Origin: Ruminococcus flavefaciens
Lineage (GTDB): Bacteria; Bacillota; Clostridia; Oscillospirales; Ruminococcaceae
Reading direction: 5' to 3'
Assembly: GCA_002310115.1 (NCBI GenBank)
Contig: DBYI01000057.1
Location: 1 to 61,622, forward strand
Length of the DNA: 61,622 nt
Positions within the stretch are counted from its first letter, which is position 1; every line of letters begins with the position of its first letter. Below the pieces are notes generated by a model that ran no database searches, was not told the origin of the DNA, and was given only the letters and a program-made list of their open reading frames with translations. Below are positions 28,658 through 35,777 of this stretch, piece by piece. Position numbers and translations under genes: made by a program.

Positions 28658-29544
28658 CAGCTCTCCACATCCTTTCCGAATATGTTCTCTGTAATGAGGA
28701 GAACTGCCATAATCACTATCATAAGAAGCGCAAGCAGTACAGCCGCCGCCGAAAGCTTCTGGTAATCAAGACTGTTGAAGGTATTATTCATGAAGTGTTG
28801 AAGCATATATAGCTTATCTTGAGGATAATTTCCCGTCAGAAGGTACACCTCTCTGAATATCTTGAAGGAATTTATCATGGAAAGAATCAGCACGAAAAGA
28901 ATAGTCGGAGAAAGGTATCTCAATTTTATATGTATAAACTTGTACCACGCTCCTGCACCCTCAAGTTCGGCAACCTCAATTATATCACGAGGTATCGCAC
29001 ACAGGGCAGCCATAAAAAGTATCATGTTATAGCCTAAATTCTTCCACAAAAACATACATATTATAACAAGCTGTCCGTATGGCGACTTTATCCAATCTAC
29101 AGAATGTCCGCCACAGGCTTCTACTATTTGGTTTACAGTTCCATGATTGTGGAATAGTACCTGCCATACCAGCACTACAGAAGCCGTCGGCACCATAAGT
29201 GGACTGAGGAAGAATGTCCTAAAAATGCTCTTGCCAGGAATATTCCTTTCAAGCAGCATAGCAAGCCCCAGTGAAAGTATCACGGCAAGCGGAACCGATA
29301 CCAATGAGAAAAATGCAGTATTCTTAGCCGCCTTTATAAACGCATCATTGTTAAAAAGCTTCGTGTAATTATCGATACCTACGAATTCTTTAAGCACTGG
29401 GTTGTTTATTAAAGAATAGTATATTACGATACAGAACGGAACAAAAAAGAAGATCATGACTCCTAAAAAGCTTGGAAGTATACAGACGTTACTAAATATC
29501 CTCTCTCCTCTTCTTCCGCACTGATCTTTGGTTTTGTTTTTCAT
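28657..29544 (-). CDS. Sugar ABC transporter permease (MalF type)
   Basis: A 295-residue six-span permease with the EAA loop EVAELEGAGAWYKFI. It is the first gene of the second ABC operon and is followed by its MalG-type partner with a one-base overlap. A promoter lies about 180 bases upstream, leaving a long leader. As in the first importer, no ATPase gene is present. Confidence 0.9.
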   Translation of the reverse strand: MKNKTKDQCGRRGERIFSNVCILPSFLGVMIFFFVPFCIVIYYSLINNPVLKEFVGIDNYTKLFNNDAFIKAAKNTAFFSLVSVPLAVILSLGLAMLLERNIPGKSIFRTFFLSPLMVPTASVVLVWQVLFHNHGTVNQIVEACGGHSVDWIKSPYGQLVIICMFLWKNLGYNMILFMAALCAIPRDIIEVAELEGAGAWYKFIHIKLRYLSPTILFVLILSMINSFKIFREVYLLTGNYPQDKLYMLQHFMNNTFNSLDYQKLSAAAVLLALLMIVIMAVLLITENIFGKDVES

Positions 29545-29720
29545 TTGAACACAACCTCACAGATTATCTTTTGCTTTCATATTTTTAAAAGCCGTTTGAA
29601 TGCAACACATAACATAGTATTTAAAACGACCAAAAGACGACACGAATAATATGTTTTTTACTTTAAAATGCTATACGTTTTTAAACTGTGGAGCATGAAA
29701 GTAAAATTCACACTAATATA

Positions 29721-29749
29721 ATAATACATCTTTGATAAAGACTTGTCAA
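29721..29749 (-). promoter_or_regulatory. Promoter of the second ABC operon
   Basis: On the minus strand TTGACA (29744-29749) and TATTAT (29721-29726), 17-base spacer. Confidence 0.8.
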
Positions 29750-30104
29750 TATTTCGGAAGTTATTTCAATTTAATAATATACAAATACTATGTCTGTGTT
29801 AGATTATGTGGGTAAATTCACGCTTTTTTTGTAGCTTTTTCCTTCATTCAAAGTTAAATTTCATTAGTACATTTATTATCATACACTGTCAACGTGACAA
29901 TAACATGACTTTTTAATTACAATATTGTCACTTTTACAGTCTCTCAAAAAACGACTTCCTTATTAATTAGACGTTACTAAGAACTATTTTGTGACATTTT
30001 TTTCAAAGAAATTTCAGCTTTCTTGTATTAATCGGCATTTTGACTTTGCACAAGCGCTACTTTAAATTATTTTTAGTAAATGTGACTTTTTTTCGGTTGT
30101 GCTA

Positions 30105-30133
30105 TTGACTTTTCCATCTTGTTATGATACAAT
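30105..30133 (+). promoter_or_regulatory. Promoter of the tRNA genes
   Basis: TTGACT (30105-30110) and TACAAT (30128-30133), 17-base spacer, ending 20 bases before tRNA-Gly. Confidence 0.8.
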
Positions 30134-30153
30134 ATTTTCTGTTGAAACGTCAT

Positions 30154-30227
30154 GCGGGTGTAGTTCAATGGTAGAATGTCAGCCTTCCAAGCTGAACACG
30201 TGGGTTCGATTCCCATCACCCGCTCCA
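30154..30227 (+). tRNA. tRNA-Gly (TCC)
   Basis: Full cloverleaf: acceptor GCGGGTG/CACCCGC, anticodon loop CTTCCAA with anticodon TCC, T-loop GGTTCGATTCC, and an encoded CCA end. Confidence 0.96.
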
Positions 30228-30261
30228 TTTATTAGCAGCTTTGGCTGCTATATTTTTCTGT

Positions 30262-30335
30262 GCGCCTTTAACTCAGCTGGATAGAGTAACTGCCTTCTAA
30301 GCAGTAAGCCGCTGGTTCGAATCCAGCAAGGCGCG
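30262..30335 (+). tRNA. tRNA-Arg (TCT)
   Basis: Acceptor GCGCCTT/AAGGCGC, anticodon loop CTTCTAA with anticodon TCT, standard T-arm GCTGGTTCGAATCCAGC. The CCA end is not encoded. Confidence 0.95.
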
Positions 30336-30410
30336 CTATTTCGAGACTCTCCGTTATATGACTCCATTTAATGGAGAGCTTCGTTTTTATTTATTAATAT
30401 GGTGGGTGTA

Positions 30411-30475
30411 GCTTAGCTGGTTAAAGCGTCGGATTGTGGTCCCGAAGACCGTGGGTTCGAATCCCATCTCCCACC
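30411..30475 (+). tRNA. tRNA-His (GTG)
   Basis: Acceptor GTGGGTG/CTCCCAC with the extra G(-1) opposite the discriminator C, and anticodon loop TTGTGGT with anticodon GTG. One T-T mismatch in the acceptor stem and one A-C at the base of the anticodon loop are unusual, but the overall shape is clear. CCA is not encoded. Its 3' part from 30425 recurs at 51808-51858. Confidence 0.9.
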
Positions 30476-30600
30476 CTCATAAAATAGGCACTTCTGAATT
30501 TTCAGAAGTGCTTTTTTCGTTGTTTTCCTAATACTTTCCTAATGTTAAAATTTTATACATGACAAATCCCCGCAATCGCGGGGATTTTCTGTATCATTTT
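30472..30600. repeat. tRNA-His downstream block, copy 1 of 3
   Basis: A stretch of about 125 bases: the end of the tRNA, a CATAAAATAGGCAC start, the terminator hairpin, a TTTTCCTAATACTT.CCTAATG segment, and a CCCCGC..GCGGGG palindrome followed by TCTGTATCATT. Close relatives lie at 51855-51965 and 60228-60348. Confidence 0.8.
30485..30520 (+). terminator. Terminator of the tRNA operon
   Basis: GCACTTCTGAA (30488-30498) pairs with TTCAGAAGTGC (30501-30511), followed by TTTTTT. Confidence 0.95.
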
Positions 30601-30652
30601 TCGTAAGTTTTGGTTCTGTCATGGTACTAAGCCAAATCAGAATTTGTCAGCC
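30568..30652 (-). terminator. Cassette-end block with CCCCGC palindrome, after the 30.6-31.3 kb genes
   Basis: On the minus strand a conserved stretch (TCTGATTTGGCTTAGTACC, a CATGAYAGA block, AAAAATGATACAGAAA) leads into the hairpin CCCCGCGATTGCGGGG and a short T-run. Almost the same block ends the genes at 56163 and, in part, 57059. Confidence 0.7.
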
Positions 30653-30817
30653 GGTTATTTGAGCTTTGGTAGGCCCCTTTAAATTATCGCTTACTTCTAT
30701 AGAATGGCCGCCTAACGTTTCTCCGTCTGTATAGGATACAATATACCGACCATTGCTTTCTGTTTCTATACTTACCGGAATGATATGCTCATAATACTCT
30801 TTTTTGTTTTTCGAATT
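30647..30817 (-). pseudogene. C-terminal fragment of an unidentified protein
   Basis: 56 codons are open from just after the stop of the next gene to a TGA at 30647, without a start codon or ribosome site. The translation (HIIPVSIETESNGRYIVSYT, then DGETLGGHSIEVSDNLKGP) has the composition of a real folded domain. It is in the same frame as the C_GCAxxG gene upstream, separated only by that gene's stop. It is most likely the leftover end of a gene replaced by the incoming neighbour. Confidence 0.55.
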
Positions 30818-31261
30818 TCACGCTTTCTCCTGCATCATCTGCTCTGTGATGCGAACGGCGCTTTCTATCATCTTCGGACAGACCAACGCGAATAGCCCCT
30901 CCTCGCGAGCCTTCTGCCGCTCCTCGTCGCTTGCGAGATTGCGTTTCAGCAGATCGCGGCAGAGATAGGAGCCGTTCTGCTTTGCAAATTCGTCGAGAAA
31001 GCGTCTTGCATATCCGTCCGCAATCTGCTGGTTTTCAAGATCACCGACTTCGGACATACCGAATTTCATGCCGAGTGCCATCAGCGCACCAGTGCATGCG
31101 CCGCAGACCTCGCCCTTCCGCATGCCGCCACCGAAGCAGGCGCCGAATTTCAGCGCCGTTTCCTCCGTGATGCCGAGCGCATCCGCGAAGGAGGCAAGCA
31201 CAGCTTGCGAGCAATGACACTTCTGTGCAAAATAATTCTTGGCAATCTCCGTACGTTCCAT
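30818..31261 (-). CDS. C_GCAxxG_C_C family (redox) protein
   Basis: A 147-residue soluble protein with the family's cysteine pattern: CHCSQAV near residue 16, then GACFGGGMRKGEVCGACTG (about 41-60) and two further cysteines at CRD and CPK near the end. Members are thought to bind a metal or iron-sulfur cofactor and are often annotated as possible redox proteins. GGAGG lies seven bases before the ATG. The gene is visibly richer in G+C than its AT-rich neighbours, a sign of recent transfer. It lies in the accessory region directly behind tRNA-His. Confidence 0.88.
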   Translation of the reverse strand: MERTEIAKNYFAQKCHCSQAVLASFADALGITEETALKFGACFGGGMRKGEVCGACTGALMALGMKFGMSEVGDLENQQIADGYARRFLDEFAKQNGSYLCRDLLKRNLASDEERQKAREEGLFALVCPKMIESAVRITEQMMQEKA

Positions 31262-31403
31262 TTTTTAACCTCCAATTTTCTGCATTGTTTTTTATCTTAA
31301 AATTGATAATTTCTACATTGCATAGTTTAATAATTCCGATTGATTGCAGCAACCTGCTTTCCTTAAGTTGTTGATCTATCATGGTAATAATCAAAATCTG
31401 AAT

Positions 31404-31604
31404 TTATCCATTCTTCTTTCGCTTAAATATACAAACTATGCTTTTGGATGAACCATAGCTTTGGTTTGTAGAAGTACAACTTACTAGCTCCCATCCATCA
31501 CAACCAAGAAGATTTAGTTTGCTTTCAAGTTGATTTGACTCAACGCTTCCTCCCCAAAAACCTTTTGTATCATACACGACCACTTTATATTCGAAATTAT
31601 CCAT
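31404..31604 (-). CDS. DUF4177 domain protein
   Basis: A 66-residue protein matching the small DUF4177 family: N-terminal FEYKVVVYDTKG, central LESKLNLLGCDGWELVS, and a beta-strand ending IVCIFKRKK. The function is unknown. GGAGG lies seven bases before the ATG. It is a single-gene unit in the accessory region, and a cassette-like junction (see 31320-31400) separates it from the next gene. Confidence 0.85.
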   Translation of the reverse strand: MDNFEYKVVVYDTKGFWGGSVESNQLESKLNLLGCDGWELVSCTSTNQSYGSSKSIVCIFKRKKNG

Positions 31605-31700
31605 ATTTAATCCTCCTACAGATTTCGATTTAGGAAAGTAACCTCCTTATCGCATTATATAGACAGCTCTGTCTTCAATCAAGTTTATCAGTCTCATATA

Positions 31701-32252
31701 TCAAAGGTCACTTTTCAATATGCTGTATATTTTGACGTCGCCTATGCCTGAATTTCCCTTGAAAGCTCTTCTAAGGGTGCCTTCGTGCTTCATGCCACAC
31801 TTTTCCATAACACCACCGGAATTTGGGTTGCGGGTATCGTGAATAGCCTCGATACGTTCCACGCCCACTTCACCAAAGAAAAAAACGATTAGAGCTTTCA
31901 GCGCTTCACTTGTTATTCCCCGATGCCACCATTTTCTGCCAATGCAGTATCCTATCTGCACCGCTGAGATTTTATCAAAGACCTTTACAGCACCGATAGA
32001 ACCAACCGGTCTACCGTCGCCTTCCTTAGGAACGATAGCCCACTGATAGAAGTCATCATCGGGATAATGACTTACCCAGTCACCCAGCACGGATCTGGTG
32101 ACATCGATATTCTGATGAGTATGCCAAGAAATGAACTTTGTTACCTCGTCATCGTTTGCCCAGTTCTCATACATAGCTTCGGCGTCCTCAAGAGTGAATC
32201 TTCTCAGAATCAGACGCTCCGTTTCAAGGTGCTGTGTTCCCTTATGTTCCAT
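31701..32252 (-). CDS. GNAT family N-acetyltransferase (RimJ/RimL type)
   Basis: A 183-residue acetyltransferase with the RimJ/L pattern: LETERLILRRFTLEDAEAMYENWANDDEVTKFISW at the N-terminus (given here as a continuous family block), acetyl-CoA loop region IGYCIGRKWWHRGITSEAL, and GMKHEGTLRRAFKG near the end. The substrate cannot be inferred. An in-frame TTG at 32285 would add 11 residues, but family proteins begin at MEHKGT, so 32252 is chosen. It stands alone on the minus strand among unrelated accessory genes. Confidence 0.88.
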   Translation of the reverse strand: MEHKGTQHLETERLILRRFTLEDAEAMYENWANDDEVTKFISWHTHQNIDVTRSVLGDWVSHYPDDDFYQWAIVPKEGDGRPVGSIGAVKVFDKISAVQIGYCIGRKWWHRGITSEALKALIVFFFGEVGVERIEAIHDTRNPNSGGVMEKCGMKHEGTLRRAFKGNSGIGDVKIYSILKSDL

Positions 32253-32331
32253 TTCTTTAATTACTTCTTTCTTTTGATTAACCAAGACTGCCTTTTGCGA
32301 GAAATAATAATACTTTCATAAGTACCTCACA

Positions 32332-32832
32332 TTATTTATGAATCATGATAATAAAAATCGAAATATTGATCATAAGGAGAATTACAGACAGTATCTTTGT
32401 CAGATATGCTCTTTCACCTAAAGCTTTATTAACAAGATATAAGTCACCGCCGTTGCTGAATGCTGAAAGAACTGCATAACCCGGATCGCAGATAAGGTAC
32501 ATCAGCGCCATTAACCAAAAGAAAAGTTTTATGTATCCTGATCCAATGCAGCTGTAAATTATGATAAAGAGATATGCAAGCAGAGTGTTTCCGGCTATTC
32601 CCGCTAATGTCTCACATATCCATGCTTTAGGAATATATTTGTTGATGTCGTCTGTTATTTCCTGTTCATTTTCAAATGTAACTTTTGTTCCGCCATGATA
32701 TCTGAACCATTTTACACTGACAAGTTTCAGACCGCATAACTTACCAACCACAATGTGAAGTAGTTCATGTGTTATATGACATAACAAAGCCGAGATCAAT
32801 ACAAGACTCAGCAGGATAATATAGTATTTCAT
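32332..32832 (-). CDS. Membrane zinc metalloprotease-like protein (HExxH)
   Basis: A 166-residue protein with about four spans. The first helix is followed directly by HITHELLHIVVGKLCG, an HExxH zinc motif inside a membrane segment, as in site-2-protease-like (M50) and DUF3267-type proteins. A conserved SNGGDLYLVN lies near the end where M50 enzymes have their third ligand region, so activity is plausible but unproven. The ATG overlaps the stop of the kinase-like gene upstream (ATGA), and GGTGG serves as ribosome site, so the two genes are coupled. Confidence 0.68.
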   Translation of the reverse strand: MKYYIILLSLVLISALLCHITHELLHIVVGKLCGLKLVSVKWFRYHGGTKVTFENEQEITDDINKYIPKAWICETLAGIAGNTLLAYLFIIIYSCIGSGYIKLFFWLMALMYLICDPGYAVLSAFSNGGDLYLVNKALGERAYLTKILSVILLMINISIFIIMIHK

Positions 32833-33443
32833 TTTGAATCCACCATACACAGCTTTTCCTTAGCCCACTGGCAGAGCTGTTCAACAGACTCAGAACCGTC
32901 ATTAACCTTGTAGGGAATACCCGATGTAACACATTCAGCCTGTATCTGCTGTGCAAAGAGAATATCTCTCTGCATCCAGTTATCAAAGGCTTTATCCTTG
33001 TCAGAACAGCCTTCAAGCACATACGGCACCCACTCACGCTCTCTGTAATGAGATACCTGAAACTCAGGCGAAGGGACAATTGTTACATATCCATCTGCTG
33101 TGTATGTCTCCATGACCTCCGGCGTGTATGCTGCGCCTTCTGTAATGATCAGGTCTGCCTCTATCCTGCTTATCATATCAAATACAAACGGAGCAATATC
33201 CCTGTATACCTCAAATTCCTCTTTGCATTGAACTTCTGGCTCTCTCATCCATATCTCCTCGGGAGACATCTGCTGAATCGCATTGCAGACTGCACTTCCA
33301 TTATCTGCCGCCTGTTTTATAAGCTCACTGAGATGATCATCGACTTTAAAATAGTAAGCACCGTATTCCTGTGCGATACGCTCTGCAGCAGTACTCTTTC
33401 CGCTGCACGGTGAACCGCCAATAATCATAAGATTTTTACTCAC
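32829..33443 (-). CDS. P-loop kinase-like ATPase (AAA/2-phosphotransferase type)
   Basis: A 204-residue P-loop protein: Walker A GGSPCSGKST near residue 8, then helices and an ADLIITEGAAYTPE strand typical of small nucleotide/small-molecule kinases. The substrate is unknown. An ATG at 33449 lies only two bases after GGAG; the GTG at 33443 has GGAG at eight bases and is preferred. It has a promoter at 33504-33532 and is translationally coupled to the metalloprotease-like gene. Confidence 0.8.
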   Translation of the reverse strand: MSKNLMIIGGSPCSGKSTAAERIAQEYGAYYFKVDDHLSELIKQAADNGSAVCNAIQQMSPEEIWMREPEVQCKEEFEVYRDIAPFVFDMISRIEADLIITEGAAYTPEVMETYTADGYVTIVPSPEFQVSHYREREWVPYVLEGCSDKDKAFDNWMQRDILFAQQIQAECVTSGIPYKVNDGSESVEQLCQWAKEKLCMVDSK

Positions 33444-33503
33444 AATCATTTCTCCTTTCACCCACCGCCATATCCTCACTTTTCGGAAACAGCCATTTTA
33501 AAT

Positions 33504-33532
33504 ATCATAGCACAGGAGAATTGAAAAGTCAA
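33504..33532 (-). promoter_or_regulatory. Promoter of the kinase/metalloprotease pair
   Basis: On the minus strand TTGACT (33527-33532) and TATGAT (33504-33509), 17-base spacer. Confidence 0.75.
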
Positions 33533-33540
33533 TTCAATAG

Positions 33541-33575
33541 AAAAAAGTTCTCACAGCAGAACTGTGAGAACTTAC
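33541..33575 (-). terminator. Terminator-like hairpin without a gene
   Basis: GTTCTCACAG (33547-33556) pairs with CTGTGAGAAC (33562-33571), followed by TTTTTT on the minus strand. No intact minus-strand gene lies upstream, so it probably belonged to a lost one. Confidence 0.75.
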
Positions 33576-33765
33576 CAGAGAAGCAGCAGGTACAGTAAAG
33601 GATATACACGACCGCATGCCTGTTATACTAGATAAGAATAGTCTACAGGACTGGATACGACCTGACGGTGAACCCAGCGCTATAGTCGAAAAAGCACTGA
33701 CTAAAATGGTCTTTGAGAAGGCAGTTGAGTATCCTCGGTTTCCACCTGAGACCATTACAGCATGA
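33568..33765 (+). pseudogene. Fragment of SRAP (YedK/HMCES) gene, C-terminal part
   Basis: Open from 33568 to a TGA at 33763. The translation ELTREAAGTVKDIHDRMPVI matches the conserved end of SOS-response-associated peptidases, which crosslink to abasic sites in DNA; the IHDRMPVIL segment is diagnostic. The catalytic N-terminal Cys and most of the domain are missing. The fragment starts exactly in the arm of a hairpin, which suggests a deletion junction. Confidence 0.75.
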
Positions 33766-33795
33766 GGAGTCGGCAATGCCGACTCCGATTCATTT
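33766..33795 (+). terminator. Terminator after the SRAP fragment
   Basis: GGAGTCGGC (33766-33774) and GCCGACTCC (33778-33786), loop AAT, followed by a moderately T-rich stretch. Confidence 0.65.
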
Positions 33796-33892
33796 CAAAA
33801 GGGTGTCGTTCATATTTGCAATATGTCAAAAACCGAAAAAGCATTTGTGTGAAATAGTTTTTTGTATTTCAATAGACCACGATATATTGCTA

Positions 33893-33976
33893 CTATATTC
33901 CTTGCTCATATTCCCTGAGCTGACGGTAGAAAGTGTTAGAACGCAAGTCCATTTCCTTCTGAATCACCACAGCCCT
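33893..33976 (-). pseudogene. C-terminal fragment of a serine recombinase
   Basis: The minus-strand frame ending in TAG at 33893 reads VVIQKEMDLRSNTFYRQLRE followed by YEQ. This matches the C-terminal helix-turn-helix of resolvase-type recombinases (usual form EAQKEMxLxxNTFYRRVKEYE). Everything upstream is gone. It marks an old mobile element at this border. Confidence 0.6.
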
Positions 33977-33990
33977 ACAGCAGATAATGC

Positions 33991-34019
33991 TTGACTTTCC
34001 TGACAAAAAATACTATAAT
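33991..34019 (+). promoter_or_regulatory. Promoter of the GATase gene
   Basis: TTGACT (33991-33996) and TATAAT (34014-34019), 17-base spacer. Confidence 0.85.
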
Positions 34020-34029
34020 CATTATATAA

Positions 34030-34068
34030 AGCAAAGGTGCTGCGGTATTTACCGTATGCACCTTTTTT
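34030..34068 (+). promoter_or_regulatory. Leader attenuator of the GATase gene (hexaloop hairpin/terminator)
   Basis: AGC (34030-34032) and GCT (34039-34041) enclose the six-base loop AAAGGT. The loop and 3' arm are also the 5' arm of a terminator: AAAGGTGC (34033-34040) pairs with GCACCTTT (34058-34065), with an inner CGGT/ACCG stem and a T-run. The two folds exclude each other. GGAGG follows at once. Confidence 0.75.
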
Positions 34069-34085
34069 GTATTGGAGGAAATAAT

Positions 34086-34790
34086 ATGAGCAAAAGACCT
34101 GTTATAGGCGTTATACCTCTTTTCGACTACAATAAAACCAGCTATTGGATGCTTCCCGGGTATTTCGGAGGGATAATTGAAGCAGGAGGTCTGCCTGTTA
34201 TGCTTCCTCTGACGAGCGACAGTGCTGATATCGAACAGATAACATCTATGTGTGACGGCTTTCTGTTCACGGGAGGTCAGGACGTTGATCCAAAGCTGTA
34301 CTCCGCAAGAAAAATAGGCGCCTGTGGCGAGTGCAGTCCCGAGCGCGACGTTATGGAGGAACTGCTTCTAAAGCGGGCAATGGAAGCTGATAACCCCATA
34401 CTCGGCATATGCCGCGGCATACAGTTCATAAACGCCGCACTTGGCGGAACTCTGTGGCAGGATATACCCTCCCAGTTCTCCGATAGTGTGCCGCATTGCC
34501 AGAAGCCGCCGTACGATATTCCTGTACATGAAGTGAATATAGAATCAGATTCACCGCTGTATGATCTTCTGAAAACAAATACCCTTCCTGTGAACAGCTA
34601 TCATCATCAGGGAATATGCAAACTTTCTACTGCACTTTTACCTATGGCAAAAGCGCCCGACGGACTTATCGAAGCCGTTTACGCTCCAGAGCGAAAGTTC
34701 CTCTGGGCAGTACAATGGCACCCCGAATTTTCTTATCTCAAAGACGAAAACAGCCGCCTTATCTTCAAGGAATTTGTTGCTCACTGTTAA
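34086..34790 (+). CDS. Gamma-glutamyl-gamma-aminobutyrate hydrolase-like class I amidotransferase
   Basis: A 234-residue class I glutamine amidotransferase of the peptidase C26/PuuD group. It has the nucleophile Cys in the elbow ILGICRGIQFINAALGG (about residue 108) and the catalytic His in VQWHPEFSY near the end. Relatives split gamma-glutamyl bonds, for example in gamma-glutamyl-GABA or related peptides. ATG at 34086 has GGAGG at seven bases; the longer frame runs through the promoter. Its stop overlaps, tail to tail, the stop of the RelA/SpoT-domain gene. Being next to a predicted peptide ligase operon and sharing its leader type, it may act on gamma-linked products of that operon (inference). 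Confidence 0.88.
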   Translation: MSKRPVIGVIPLFDYNKTSYWMLPGYFGGIIEAGGLPVMLPLTSDSADIEQITSMCDGFLFTGGQDVDPKLYSARKIGACGECSPERDVMEELLLKRAMEADNPILGICRGIQFINAALGGTLWQDIPSQFSDSVPHCQKPPYDIPVHEVNIESDSPLYDLLKTNTLPVNSYHHQGICKLSTALLPMAKAPDGLIEAVYAPERKFLWAVQWHPEFSYLKDENSRLIFKEFVAHC

Positions 34791-35776
34791 TCTATAAGAT
34801 CGTTCTGGAAACGTGATAAGTGCTCGAAAGGCAGGATCTGCCGACCTCTGAACAATCCGCAGCCGTCGTTTATGAGCTGATTGTTTATAGCCTTGAACAT
34901 ATTCACATCTATATCCGCGAGCTCCAGCTCCTGTAATTTCGTTAGGCGTTCGTATGCTTCATCAAAATAAATACACTCGCTAACAGGTATCTCATCGCGT
35001 TTGGTGCGTCTTGCTTCCTGCAATTTCTCATAGCCGAAGTGATTTGCATCGCCTATCTCCGCAAAGTCGTCCATATCCTTTGTACGTAGCTGCAATTCCG
35101 TATAGCAGCGGGCAAGATTGTCGTAAAAGGTTATGTGTATGGACTGATAGCCTGTACTTCTGGGAAATGAGACATAGTCGCGGTAATACGGTCTAACAGC
35201 CTCTTTGAGCTTGTCAGAATACCTGTCCTCAGTGAAGCCCGAATGCTCTGCGGTGAATCCTCTCTCCTCAAGAAATTCGGGGACCACATCGGCAATTTCA
35301 TAGAGGTATTTCTTCTCTATCTCGCTTCTTTCATCTCCGTTTTTGATGTGACAGGAGGGCATCGAAATAACTATGCGATACGCGATAAGGTCGCGGAAGC
35401 ATATGAGCTTGCTCTTTATTTCGGCTTCTGACGGAAATTTGCCATTATTTTTGTAATACTTGTAAATGTATTCAAGGATATAACCGTTGAATTTTTCCTC
35501 GGCGCGGATAAGGGACTTTATACGTCCCTTGAAAGTGAACGCAAGGAAGGGATATTCCCTTGTCATGTATTTGTAAAACTCCTTTATCCTCTGGGACTGA
35601 GAGGTCAGGAAGTCGTTGTGTTCAAGCAATTCAATAATCTGTATCAGGAAATTGGAATGTGCAAGGTCGATACTGTTGTGCGTTGACTTTGCACTGTTTC
35701 GCAGGTCATTTGAATACTGATGCAGTATTTTCAGCACCGTATTTCCCGAAAACAGATAGTCGTTCAAAGTTATCAT
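34787..35776 (-). CDS. RelA/SpoT-domain protein (alarmone synthetase-like)
   Basis: 329 residues. A helical N-terminal part (about 1-75) precedes a RelA/SpoT nucleotidyltransferase-like domain. The domain shows FKGRIKS with a following AEEKF, FRDLIAYRIVI, GYQSIHITFYD, and ELQLRTKDMDDFAEIGDANH, the same order of motifs as in (p)ppGpp synthetases. No HD hydrolase, TGS or ACT domain is present, so it resembles a small stand-alone synthetase with an extra N-terminal segment. It is the last gene of the ATP-grasp operon, and its ATG overlaps the stop of the Thr-rich peptide gene. The alarmone product or another pyrophosphorylated target is unproven. Confidence 0.82.
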   Translation of the reverse strand: MITLNDYLFSGNTVLKILHQYSNDLRNSAKSTHNSIDLAHSNFLIQIIELLEHNDFLTSQSQRIKEFYKYMTREYPFLAFTFKGRIKSLIRAEEKFNGYILEYIYKYYKNNGKFPSEAEIKSKLICFRDLIAYRIVISMPSCHIKNGDERSEIEKKYLYEIADVVPEFLEERGFTAEHSGFTEDRYSDKLKEAVRPYYRDYVSFPRSTGYQSIHITFYDNLARCYTELQLRTKDMDDFAEIGDANHFGYEKLQEARRTKRDEIPVSECIYFDEAYERLTKLQELELADIDVNMFKAINNQLINDGCGLFRGRQILPFEHLSRFQNDLID

Positions 35777-35777
35777 T

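Larger units (their letters stand above)
29545..30153. other. Gene-free AT-rich divergent region
   Basis: 609 bases without a gene. They hold the minus-strand promoter and leader of the second ABC operon, the plus-strand promoter of the tRNA genes, and four copies of a TGTGAC-type half-site (29894 inverted at 29933, then about 29990 and 30081), two of which form an inverted repeat with a 30-base spacer. No other structure is recognised. Confidence 0.5.
33444..34085. other. Intergenic scar zone
   Basis: 640 bases with no intact gene. They hold the kinase promoter, a minus-strand terminator hairpin, a fragment of an SRAP gene with its own terminator, a fragment of a serine recombinase, and the promoter and leader of the GATase gene (each listed separately). 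Confidence 0.75.

Noticed and set aside
30099..30284. 61-codon open frame across the tRNA-Gly gene
   Set aside because: It runs through promoter and tRNA sequence and is non-coding.
33534..33776. 80-codon minus-strand frame opposite the SRAP fragment
   Set aside because: The plus-strand reading matches a known family; the minus frame contains a terminator hairpin.
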